A stretch of 64,000 bases of DNA from NCBI GenBank assembly GCA_040223695.1, contig JAVKFU010000018.1:310001-374000 (forward strand), read 5' to 3'. The stretch comes from Deltaproteobacteria bacterium (GTDB taxonomy: Bacteria; Desulfobacterota_D; UBA1144; Nemesobacterales; UBA2774). How positions within the stretch are numbered: the stretch's first letter is position 1; the number at the start of each line of letters is the position of its first letter. The translations under genes were made by a program, and so were the position numbers. Positions 39,228 through 47,373 of the stretch are shown piece by piece. The notes under the pieces were generated by a model, which searched no databases, was not told the DNA's origin, and saw only the letters and a program-made list of their open reading frames with translations.

Positions 39228-40997
39228 TTATTCCGGCTGGATTGGTATCCCGCGTAATAAATCACTATCTTGATGCAATAATTTCGTAAATTCTTCGGCG
39301 GGAAGGGGACGGCTGAATAGGTACCCCTGAATTTCATCGCATCTAAGGTTGTGAAGGAAGGTCAGTTGCTCTCGGGTTTCGACGCCTTCCGCTACCACTT
39401 TTAGTCCGAGACTGTGCGCCATCGTGATAATAGCTTTTACGATCACGGAATTATCGGTGTCTTCGGGCAATCCGTTTATAAAGGAGCGGTCAATTTTTAT
39501 GGTATTTATCGGAAAGCGTTTGAGATAGCTTAATGAGGAATAGCCGGTTCCAAAGTCGTCTATCGAGATTTTTACTCCCATATCTCGTATATCTCGCAGA
39601 ATCTTCATATTTGATTCAACGTCCATGATGATTGAATCTTCCGTTAGCTCGAGTGTCATCAAATGAGGATCGAGGCCAGTGTTTTCCAGCAGCCGGACTA
39701 TGCTTTCTGTAAAGTCGCTCTGCCATAACTGCATCGCGGAGATATTAATGGAAGCATAGAGGGGAGGAATTCCCTCAGAATTCCAAATACGGTTTTGATT
39801 ACAGGCTTGCTCTAGGGAGATTTCGCAAATAGGCACAATCATCCCTATTTCATTAATTACATCTATAAATTCTCCGGCGGCAACAATACCGCGCTCCGGG
39901 TGCTGCCATCTGAGAAGCGCTTCAAAACCGGTTATCCTTCCTTGGGATAAAGATACTATAGGCTGATAGTAGATTAGAAATTCGTTGTGCTCAAACGCCC
40001 GTCTTATCTCCGATTCCAGTTGCAAGTTTTTCATGGCCTTCGTGTGCATTTTCTCGTCGAATATCTGATAGGTATCTCCTCCTCTTTCTTTGGCGCGGTG
40101 CATTGCGTTCTCGGCATCACGCAAAAGGGCCTCCGGCTCGTCGGTACTGCGGTCACCGAAGCGTATGCCCAGGCTCGTGGATACGTAAACTTCATGACCG
40201 TTTACTTCTACAGGTGAGGCCAGTTTGGTTTGAACCCGGTTTACGATACGCATTACTTCCCCGAGGTCCTTCGCATCTTCAAGAAGTATGGCAAACTCAT
40301 CTCCTCCGAAATGGGCTATAGTGTCTAGTTTGCGGAGGCATGATTCGAGCATCCTGGCGACCGCGATAATGACCTTGTTGCCAGCCGTCTGTCCGATGCT
40401 GTTGTTTATCAGCTTGAAGCGGTCGATATTCACAAAAAGCAGGGCGAATGAAAAATCTTCGTTTCGTTTTATTCTCTCGCAGAATTGCCCCAGGCGGTCC
40501 ATAAACAACACTCTGTTGGGCAGGCCCGTTAACTCACTATGAAATGCGTTATGAATCAATTTCTCTTCAGCGCGTTTCCGCCTTGTGATATCCCTCACTG
40601 ACGCGAGGTAAACGCTCCTGCCATCCCACTCGGTTTCCACTACCCGGAGTTCAACCGAGAGGACTTCTCCGTTCCCGCGGACTATGGTCATCTCGCTTGA
40701 TTCGCCTTCTATGACCGGCAAGCCGAAGCTTTTTCCTAGTATCTTTTTTTTCTCCAATCCGAACAGAGCTTCGCCCGCGGGATTAATGAAACATACAACT
40801 CCGTCGCCGTCGATAACGATAATTCCGTCGGCGTTCTTCTCTATTATGTTTCTGAAGCGTTCCTCGCTGGCTTTAAGCTCCGCCTTAGCCTTTTTGAGAG
40901 ACTCTTCGAGAAGCTCGTATTTTTCCCCGATGTGAGCGGGCGTTTTGTCCTCGGTTCTGTCCTCGCTTTTTTCTTTGACATATTGTTTTTCTGTCAT
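39228..40997 (-). CDS. PAS-GGDEF-EAL cyclic-di-GMP turnover protein
   Basis: A 589-residue cytoplasmic protein: coiled coil (about 20-45), PAS (about 45-150), GGDEF (about 155-320) and EAL (about 330-580). The GGDEF site is intact (HFGGDEFAIL) and RKLD forms an I-site five residues upstream. The EAL domain has GFEALLRW, the NISAMQL and ELTEDSI metal/substrate motifs and DDFGTGYSSL with KIDRSFI, so it looks active as a phosphodiesterase. The protein may act in either direction depending on its PAS signal. It diverges from the RR-KaiB pair across 500 bp. Confidence 0.93.
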   Translation of the reverse strand: MTEKQYVKEKSEDRTEDKTPAHIGEKYELLEESLKKAKAELKASEERFRNIIEKNADGIIVIDGDGVVCFINPAGEALFGLEKKKILGKSFGLPVIEGESSEMTIVRGNGEVLSVELRVVETEWDGRSVYLASVRDITRRKRAEEKLIHNAFHSELTGLPNRVLFMDRLGQFCERIKRNEDFSFALLFVNIDRFKLINNSIGQTAGNKVIIAVARMLESCLRKLDTIAHFGGDEFAILLEDAKDLGEVMRIVNRVQTKLASPVEVNGHEVYVSTSLGIRFGDRSTDEPEALLRDAENAMHRAKERGGDTYQIFDEKMHTKAMKNLQLESEIRRAFEHNEFLIYYQPIVSLSQGRITGFEALLRWQHPERGIVAAGEFIDVINEIGMIVPICEISLEQACNQNRIWNSEGIPPLYASINISAMQLWQSDFTESIVRLLENTGLDPHLMTLELTEDSIIMDVESNMKILRDIRDMGVKISIDDFGTGYSSLSYLKRFPINTIKIDRSFINGLPEDTDNSVIVKAIITMAHSLGLKVVAEGVETREQLTFLHNLRCDEIQGYLFSRPLPAEEFTKLLHQDSDLLRGIPIQPE

Positions 40998-41499
40998 TTG
41001 CTCAAATGTCCTATCCTGTTTTTCAGTAATTCCTCTTCAGCGCCGTGTTAATTTCAATACCAATTAATTTTAATACCAAAATGTATTTTTTGGCTCACTC
41101 GAATGAAAGTTCGTAGAGAGCGGGAGATCAATACAAGCATGAAATTCGGTTGAGGCCGGGATCTGCTAGCATAAACAGAGTCCCGGAATATGTTCCTGAG
41201 GCCACAAATGTCTTAAGCGGTTATTGGCTTCCTGCCTCCTGGTTAATGGCGGCGGGTCGTCGCTCCATTCATAATTTTTTAAACCTGCCGGGGCCATAAT
41301 ATCTTTACATAATTGGCTCCCTAAGCGCCTATCAATCCACACTTTATTGTTGCGTTGCGTTTTTATTTAGTTGCATTGTTTTTTTATTAATCAGTACTAT
41401 AATTAAAACTGAATTCTTGTTCCGCTGATTATTTTTAAAATTTAAAAAATTTGATTAGACCTTCAAGGAGAATTTGCAGATGGGGGGAAGAAAAAATCA
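40998..41499. other. Divergent intergenic region with a short leader frame
   Basis: About 500 bases between the GGDEF-EAL gene and the second RR-KaiB pair. The last 130 bases are very AT-rich and should carry the plus-strand promoter. A seven-codon frame at 41480-41503 (MGGRKNQ) with AAGGAG 9 nt before its ATG ends in an ATGA overlap with the response-regulator start. No RNA gene was seen. Confidence 0.45.
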
Positions 41500-41907
41500 A
41501 TGAAGGGAAAGAAAGCACAACCTGTGAGTAAGCGCGTTTTAATTATTGATGACGAAGACGTCGTGAGAGAATCGTTCGTTCTGGCATTCAAAGACACGGA
41601 TTACGAGGCGGACGGGGCGGAATCGGGCGAGAAGGGAATAGAGCTACTGCGGAATACTAAATACGACTTGATATTCCTCGATCTTAAAATGCCGGTAATG
41701 AACGGAGTAGAGACATTAAGAGAGATACATAAACTGGATAAGGAAGCGCCTGTTTTCATAGTCACTGCTTTTCACGAGGAGTTTCTGGGCAAACTGAGCG
41801 AGCTGGAGAAAGACAAAATATCTTTCGAGGTTGTAAGAAAGCCCATCGGCAAGAACGAGATTACCTTAATCGCGGGAAGCGTGCTGTCGGGTCCGGTCGC
41901 TCTGTAA
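41500..41907 (+). CDS. Single-domain response regulator (pair 2, with KaiB-like)
   Basis: A 135-residue receiver protein: IIDDEDVVRESF (acidic pocket), YDLIFLDLKMPVMNG (phospho-Asp), IVTAFHEEF and VRKPIG. It is closely similar along its length to the regulator at 31936-32319, differing mainly by a short lysine-rich N-terminal extension. The start at 41500 overlaps the stop of a seven-codon leader frame (ATGA), and GGGGGAAG lies about 9 nt upstream. No kinase is directly attached; the hybrid kinase at 42911 is the nearest. The KaiB-like gene follows after 27 bp. Confidence 0.88.
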   Translation: MKGKKAQPVSKRVLIIDDEDVVRESFVLAFKDTDYEADGAESGEKGIELLRNTKYDLIFLDLKMPVMNGVETLREIHKLDKEAPVFIVTAFHEEFLGKLSELEKDKISFEVVRKPIGKNEITLIAGSVLSGPVAL

Positions 41908-41934
41908 ATAAAATTAAGCTGGTAGGGGCTAATC

Positions 41935-42195
41935 ATGTATGAATTTAAACTTTACATTGCCGGTCAAACGCCGCAATCAAATAGTACGATTGAGGGTGTG
42001 ACCTGGTTCCTTCGGAATAGCTGTGGCGACAAACATGTTCTCAATATAGTGGATATATTGCAAAACCCGTCACAAGCTATCGATGACGGGGTTTTTGTAA
42101 CTCCTACATTGGTGAAGATAGAGCCCAAACCTGAAAGAAGGATCGTCGGGAGTCTCGAAGCCACCGGCAGGCTGTCGAATCTGCTATTTGACTAG
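41935..42195 (+). CDS. KaiB-like protein (copy 2)
   Basis: An 86-residue KaiB homologue: YEFKLYIAGQTPQSNSTIEG, HVLNIVDILQNPSQAIDDG, VFVTPTLVKIEPKPERRIVG. It has the same length as copy 1 at 31653-31913 and the same gene order (response regulator then KaiB-like), but the two have diverged clearly, so the duplication is old or both arrived separately. No KaiC is in the window. A role as a partner of the adjacent receiver protein is inference. Confidence 0.88.
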   Translation: MYEFKLYIAGQTPQSNSTIEGVTWFLRNSCGDKHVLNIVDILQNPSQAIDDGVFVTPTLVKIEPKPERRIVGSLEATGRLSNLLFD

Positions 42196-42910
42196 TTCGT
42201 ATTTCCCGTCTTTATAAGGTATTAATTTTTATTAAAATAGCCTAGACTACTGTTCTTCCAATCCCCGCATAATCTCTTTGGCCCGCGTCTCGCGCATCTT
42301 CCCAACACTTGGCCGTTTCGGCTGTCTGTAGTTAATTATAAAAATCGCGAGCCTTATATCTTAATCCTGATATAATGATGCCTTTTCTCACTTTATTCTT
42401 TACGAGAGGAAAGCACGAGAGGACAATCGCGAACAAGTGAGCAAATGGGCGCCATTGGCGGAATGCGGTACTGTGTATATGCCTGGGGAAATAATTGCGT
42501 CCCGGGGCGGTAAGGACATTTAGTGCCCTGTTACGTTTCACAGGAATCAAGATAACCTGAAGAACTCCGACTTCATCGTACGCAAAGTCTTTAAAAACCT
42601 CTCATGACTACGACGGTTGGGGAGATCATGTGTGACTTGGCCAAACCGTTTTTATTCTGCCGTGGTTAGTCAGATTCAAGTATGTTCTGCCTATTGACTA
42701 CATCACTTAAGCGCACTAATAATTTAACTATCAAGAATAGGTCAGATGAATAAGGAGTCTGTATCGCAGAGATAGGTTGCGTTTATGGTTGTCATTCTAT
42801 AATGATTTTATCCCTGAGTAAGAATTTGACATCAGAAAGCGCATTATACTTTTGGTGTGGAGAAAGTCCTTTAATAAATAGGTTATATACTCTTAACACA
42901 AGGGTGCGGT
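42196..42910. other. Long intergenic region with a degenerate copy of the tRNA-flank repeat
   Basis: About 715 bases without a credible gene. The segment 42449-42510 resembles the sequence found next to tRNA-Arg at 50937-50999 (listed separately). The frame at 42332-42550 on the minus strand has no protein character. The promoter of the hybrid kinase must lie near 42840-42900. Confidence 0.45.
42449..42510 (+). repeat. Degenerate copy of the tRNA-Arg flanking repeat
   Basis: The 26 bases at 42478-42503 match 50964-50989 at 24 positions (TATGCYTGGGGAAATARTTG then CGTCCC), and similarity continues weakly upstream to about 42449 (GCGCCATTGG against ACGCCGTTGG). The matching stretch at 50964-50989 includes the 3' end of the tRNA-Arg gene. 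This copy lies before the hybrid kinase gene and has the same orientation as the others. Confidence 0.6.
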
Positions 42911-45900
42911 ATGAGGAATGAGGATAAGATAAAAAAGCAGTTCATACAAGAGCTCGGAGAGCTGCGGAACCGCTTTATCCAATCCAGGAGCAGAGAGGAT
43001 GAGTTAACACGTGATAATAAACGTCTTATAGTAACCCTTCAAAGCATTGGCGATGGCGCCATCATCACGGATACTAAAGGGAACATATCCTTTTTTAATA
43101 CGAAAGCTGAAGAGCTTACCGGCTGGGACTCTAAGGACGCAGTAGGGAAACCGGTTGAGGAAGTATTTTGGCTTGTTAACGAGAAAAGCAAGGAACGCTG
43201 TGTGCACCCTGTTAAAAGTGCGATCGATACGGACACGAGGGTCGGACTCACTAAAGATACGGTTCTTATAACCCATCATGGCACCAAGCGGTTTGTCTCC
43301 GCGAGTTGTGCTCCTGTTCGGGATAATGAGGGAGAGATTTTAGGCGCAGTTTTAGTGTTTCGAGACATTACAAGAATTAAACAGGCTGAAGAAGCGGTAA
43401 TAGAAAGCGAGAAAAAATACCGCGCCATTGTTGAAAACAGCTACGATCTTATATATGAGGTGGATTCGGAAGGAAAGATACTTTATGTGAACCCCGTCTG
43501 TAAGGAGGTAGCGGGTTACGAGCAGAGTGAGCTTTTAGGGAAGAGCGCATTCGATTTTATACACCCTGAAGATCTCTTACATGCAAAATCTGTATTCCAA
43601 AGGGCGGTTTTGAATTTCTCTACGGAGGAGATTACTTTCAGAGCCCGGGATAAAAGTGGACAATATCACTGGCTTGAATGCACTGGAAAGTCTTTTCTTG
43701 CGACAACCGGAGAGGTCCGAGGCGTAATTATTACAAGAGAGGTTACAGAGCGTAAAGAAGCAGAAGAACGGCTTCGCGCATCAAAGACTCGTTATGATAA
43801 CATTCTGAACCTTGCCGAGGACGCGATCATTTCTGTAGACAAAAACCAAAAAATCACCTTTTTTAATCCCGGGGCAGAAAGAATATTCGGCTATAGCGCC
43901 GATGAGATTAAAGGAAAACCGTTAGATATCTTAATACCGCAGCGTATTGTAAAAGCTCACCGGGCACATATCCGAAATTTTGCCCAATCGGATTCTCCCG
44001 CCCGGCGCATGAATGAGCGCGGAGAGGTCTTTGGCCGTCGTAAGGATGGCACGGAGTTCCCCGCTGAAGCCTCGATATCCAGGTTTGAATTAGGAGATGA
44101 GATAGTATTTACTGCCATTCTACGCGATATTACCCATTACAAAAAAGCGAGAGTTAATCTTGAGAACACCCTCTCCCTACTTCAGGCAACACTAGAATCA
44201 ACTGCCGACGGCATACTTGTAGTTGACAGAGAAGGAAAGGTAACCAGTTATAACCGAAAATTTCTGGAGATGTGGCAAATACCTGAATCCGTTGCGGACT
44301 CGCGGGATGATAATCAATTGATGGCGTTCGTCTTTGATCAGTTAAAACACCCTGAGAGCTTTGTCGAAAAGATAAGAGAACTCTACGGCCGCCCGGAAGT
44401 CGAAAGCTATGATCTTCTTGAATTTCGCGACGGGAAGATCTTTGAACGCTATTCCCGTCCTCAGAGAATCGGAGAGACAATTGTTGGAAGGGTATGGAGC
44501 TTCCGTGACGTGACCCAATCCAAGCAATCGGAAGAGGAACTCAAGCTTTTGAATACCCTTATGAAATCCGTACATAGGTTTCTTAATCTTCAAGAGGTAT
44601 ATAAGGTTGCACTCGACGTGATCATAACTATGGAAAATGTAGATATGATAATGATCTATTTAGTGGATAAAGAAAAAAATGAGGCGGTACTTCAGGCCCA
44701 GAGAAACCTTCCAGAATTTTATATACAAAGAGCCGGGAAAATACCGTATCCCAAAGGGATAACATGGAAGGTGATTAATACCGGCAACATTATGAATATC
44801 GAGAACGCTCAGAAAGACCCGGACATAGGACCTGCCGGTAGAGATCTGGGACATCATAGTCTCTTGGGTACGCCTATATTTTCGGAGAACAATGTAATAG
44901 GAGTTATATGGTTTACAAGCTATAAAGAGCGCAAGTTCAGCGAAAGAGAGGTAAGATTACTTTCCGTTCTGGGAGACCAGATTGCTCAAGCCATAGCAAA
45001 GGCGAAGATGCTCGAAGAAATAAAAATCGCACAGGAACAGTTGATACAATCAGAGAAGCTGGCATCTTTAGGGATGCTCATCTCAAGCATAGCGCACGAA
45101 ATTAATAACCCTCTCACGCCCATACTAGGTTATTCTCAACTGCTGATATCACAACTCAGTACTGATGAAAAAAGTAAGCGGTCTTTGGAAGTTATAAAGA
45201 GTTCTGCAGAAAGAGTGGTAAAAATAATTGAAAAATTGCTGTCGTTCTCGAGAAAAGATAAGCTGCTCAGAATATATGAAAATATAAATCATCTGGTTGA
45301 ACAGTCACTCGAATTCAGGGAATACCAATTGAAGCTCGCCAATATATACGTGGTCAAGCACTTGGACGCCGGACTTCCTAAAACAATGGTTGATCCCAAC
45401 CAGATGCAGCAGGTATTTACAAACATAACTCTGAATGCGGAGCAGGCAATGAGCGAGTCTCAGGGTGGTGGAAAACTGATAGTGCAGACGAGGGTTAAGA
45501 AAAAAAATACTATAGAAATATCTTTTTCTGATGACGGTCCCGGGATTCCGCAAGAATTCATGAGCAAAGTGTTCGATCCGTTTTTCACAACCAAAGAGCC
45601 GGGAAAGGGAACGGGGCTGGGACTTGCCGTTGTTTATGGAATTATAAAGGAGCACGGCGGCGAAATTCACGTATCGAGCGAAGCGGGAAAAGGGACTTCG
45701 TTTGTAATAGAACTGCCTGTACAGGAACAAAAGGCTCTACCTGAGTACGATAGAGAAGAAATAGTCCCCGAAAATCCGAATTCTGTAAAAGGGAAAAGAA
45801 TCCTTGTCGTCGAAGATGAAGATTTAATTATTGACCTAATAAAAAGGGTTTTTGAAGAAGAGGATAATACAGTCGCTTTTGCTCGAAATGGAAGAGAGGC

Positions 45901-46171
45901 ACTGGAAATAATAAATGCTAACCGATATGACCTCATCATATGTGACATCAAGATGCCTCAAATGAATGGAATCACGCTCTATAATGATGTTAAAACGATT
46001 AACCCGGACTTGGTTAAAAGGTTTATTTTCATAACTGGTGATCCTAGTAATGAGACGCTTGATTTTTTGAAAGCGACCGGAAACGAATTTATAACAAAAC
46101 CCTTTAAAGTTGAAAAATTTAAGGCCCGGATTAATGATATTTTCAACAGAAACCTGGAACAAGGGACTTAA
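42911..46171 (+). CDS. Soluble multi-PAS/GAF hybrid histidine kinase with C-terminal receiver
   Basis: A 1086-residue cytoplasmic kinase. After a short coiled coil it has four PAS domains (about 40-155, 165-285, 290-410 and 415-530), a GAF domain (about 540-690), HisKA (SIAHEINNPLTPILGYSQLL, about 725), HATPase (NITLNAEQA, DDGPGI, GKGTGLGLAV) and a receiver domain at the end (VVEDEDLIIDL, DLIICDIKMPQMNG). The GAF shares IPYPxGxTWK and DIGPAGRxLG with the kinase at 34069, so the two are related. No membrane segments are present. It stands alone between copies of the tRNA-flank repeat (42449 and 46422), so it may be part of an inserted cassette. Confidence 0.9.
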   Translation: MRNEDKIKKQFIQELGELRNRFIQSRSREDELTRDNKRLIVTLQSIGDGAIITDTKGNISFFNTKAEELTGWDSKDAVGKPVEEVFWLVNEKSKERCVHPVKSAIDTDTRVGLTKDTVLITHHGTKRFVSASCAPVRDNEGEILGAVLVFRDITRIKQAEEAVIESEKKYRAIVENSYDLIYEVDSEGKILYVNPVCKEVAGYEQSELLGKSAFDFIHPEDLLHAKSVFQRAVLNFSTEEITFRARDKSGQYHWLECTGKSFLATTGEVRGVIITREVTERKEAEERLRASKTRYDNILNLAEDAIISVDKNQKITFFNPGAERIFGYSADEIKGKPLDILIPQRIVKAHRAHIRNFAQSDSPARRMNERGEVFGRRKDGTEFPAEASISRFELGDEIVFTAILRDITHYKKARVNLENTLSLLQATLESTADGILVVDREGKVTSYNRKFLEMWQIPESVADSRDDNQLMAFVFDQLKHPESFVEKIRELYGRPEVESYDLLEFRDGKIFERYSRPQRIGETIVGRVWSFRDVTQSKQSEEELKLLNTLMKSVHRFLNLQEVYKVALDVIITMENVDMIMIYLVDKEKNEAVLQAQRNLPEFYIQRAGKIPYPKGITWKVINTGNIMNIENAQKDPDIGPAGRDLGHHSLLGTPIFSENNVIGVIWFTSYKERKFSEREVRLLSVLGDQIAQAIAKAKMLEEIKIAQEQLIQSEKLASLGMLISSIAHEINNPLTPILGYSQLLISQLSTDEKSKRSLEVIKSSAERVVKIIEKLLSFSRKDKLLRIYENINHLVEQSLEFREYQLKLANIYVVKHLDAGLPKTMVDPNQMQQVFTNITLNAEQAMSESQGGGKLIVQTRVKKKNTIEISFSDDGPGIPQEFMSKVFDPFFTTKEPGKGTGLGLAVVYGIIKEHGGEIHVSSEAGKGTSFVIELPVQEQKALPEYDREEIVPENPNSVKGKRILVVEDEDLIIDLIKRVFEEEDNTVAFARNGREALEIINANRYDLIICDIKMPQMNGITLYNDVKTINPDLVKRFIFITGDPSNETLDFLKATGNEFITKPFKVEKFKARINDIFNRNLEQGT

Positions 46172-46437
46172 GTTTATTTCAAATAGTTAACGCTCTCGGT
46201 AGACTGTGGGAGCAAAAAAAAGATTTTAAAAAGGCTAGTTAAGCTTTTGAAATTGAAGAAAACGTTGAATGTTTCTGAGAAGTCTTAGCCGCGAAAAATC
46301 CTGTTAAGTGTTCTGCTTCAAAAAATTGAAACCCGTTTATTGTTTTTCTGACGAAACCAGCGGCTCTGTGCAGCGCTTATGGTTTGGCCGGAGAGTATGT
46401 ACTCCGAGGAGAAGTGGCGCAAATGCTTGAAATAGTT

Positions 46438-46571
46438 GCGTCCCCGAGAGAACGGTTCCGATGAATAAGAGGAATCGGACGCCGTTGGGAATTGCATAGT
46501 TGTCAGTATGCTTGGGGGAATAGTTGCGTCTCCGAGAGGATTCGAACCTCTGGCCTCAGGATTAGGAATCC
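46438..46571 (+). repeat. Left copy of 134-bp direct repeat (att-like), island boundary
   Basis: Matches 50895-51028 at 132 of 134 positions (the two differences are in the GGGGG/GGGGA and TCTCC/TCCCC stretches). Its last 45 bases are the 3' portion of tRNA-Arg. The identity ends abruptly after AGGAATCC, inside the anticodon arm. This is the pattern left when an element integrates into a tRNA gene and carries a copy of the tRNA end. Confidence 0.9.
46527..46571 (-). pseudogene. Truncated tRNA-Arg (3' 45 nt only)
   Basis: Minus-strand copy of the anticodon loop, the 3' arm of the anticodon stem, T-arm and acceptor 3' end of the tRNA-Arg at 50984-51057, with one change in the acceptor strand. 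The 5' half (D-arm, acceptor 5' strand) is missing, so it cannot fold as a tRNA. Confidence 0.9.
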
Positions 46572-46701
46572 GTTTCAGGGTATTTTCGTAACTTTCTGAG
46601 ATGATTAAGAATTTTATAAGTTCCTTTAATAAACGATTTCCATCTATTCCATATGGTCTATTAATTCTGTAGGGAAAGATATATTATGGATGGTTCTTTG
46701 A

Positions 46702-46974
46702 CTATTCTTTGATAAAAAGTAGGACAACATCCGGCAGTATTTCCTTCTCCAGATATAGACCAGCTACAAGCTTCTTCAAATGCATATTCTACTCTTCAAG
46801 CTGTTTGAGACGCTTCATCTCGGAGTGCATTAATCCTCCATATTTCTTTCACCACAGGTAATAGGTCTGCTCACTGATCCCCACCTTTCGGCATACCTAC
46901 TCTACGGGAACAGCTTCTTAGGCCCGTCGAAGAATAGTTGCGATTTGCTGTTCAGAAAGCTTGCTTCGCTTCAT
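46702..46974 (-). pseudogene. Remnant of IS3-family orfA (transposase helix-turn-helix protein)
   Basis: Read from the ATG at 46974, the frame gives MKRSKLSEQQIATILRRA, stop, EAVPVE, stop, VCRKVGISEQTYYLW, stop, KKYGGL and so on, then KRLKQLEE, stop, NMHLKKLVAGLYLEKEIL. It is the small OrfA of IS3-type elements (first DNA-binding helix-turn-helix, then leucine-zipper-like coil) with four in-frame stops (TAA, TAG, TGA, TAG) and no frameshift. No orfB or terminal inverted repeats were found. Its decay by point mutation suggests long residence in the island. Confidence 0.85.
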
Positions 46975-47373
46975 AGAAAAATCCTCTTGGTTATTTGCTA
47001 AAACCTTGCCTGATTTTTCTCATTTAACTTGGCCTAAATTTCGGGGAGTAGACCAGGTCATTTTTGACTTCATTACTCCCTCTGAATTGCTATATTTATT
47101 AAATCTCGCTGTAGTTCTTATACCCTATTGTTAAGGGGGGGCAATATATAAACAAATTCTTTCGAACTTCATATTTATTTAAACTGAAGTGATTTGTGTG
47201 AAAGTATCCTGTATAATAAATTAGTCTTTTATCGACAGGTAATATCACGAAAAATATCTTACAACTTCCAACCAGAAAGTACTCGGTCCCAATCTTTCCC
47301 GGATGTAGCATTTGCAACAACGCAGGTGACCGCGCGTTTTCGTTAATTTCCCAAGAAATCACAAACACGGGGG

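Larger units (their letters stand above)
46172..47373. other. Gene-poor stretch: repeats, tRNA fragment and IS remnant
   Basis: About 1200 bases with no intact gene. In order it holds a short partial repeat (46422-46445), the left 134-bp direct repeat (46438-46571) ending in a tRNA-Arg fragment, a dead IS3-type orfA (46702-46974) and about 400 bases upstream of the glycosyltransferase gene in which I see only a weak AT-rich promoter region. Confidence 0.6.

Noticed and set aside
46527-46571. Second tRNA-Arg gene
   Set aside because: Only the 3' 45 nt are present; no D-arm or acceptor 5' strand.
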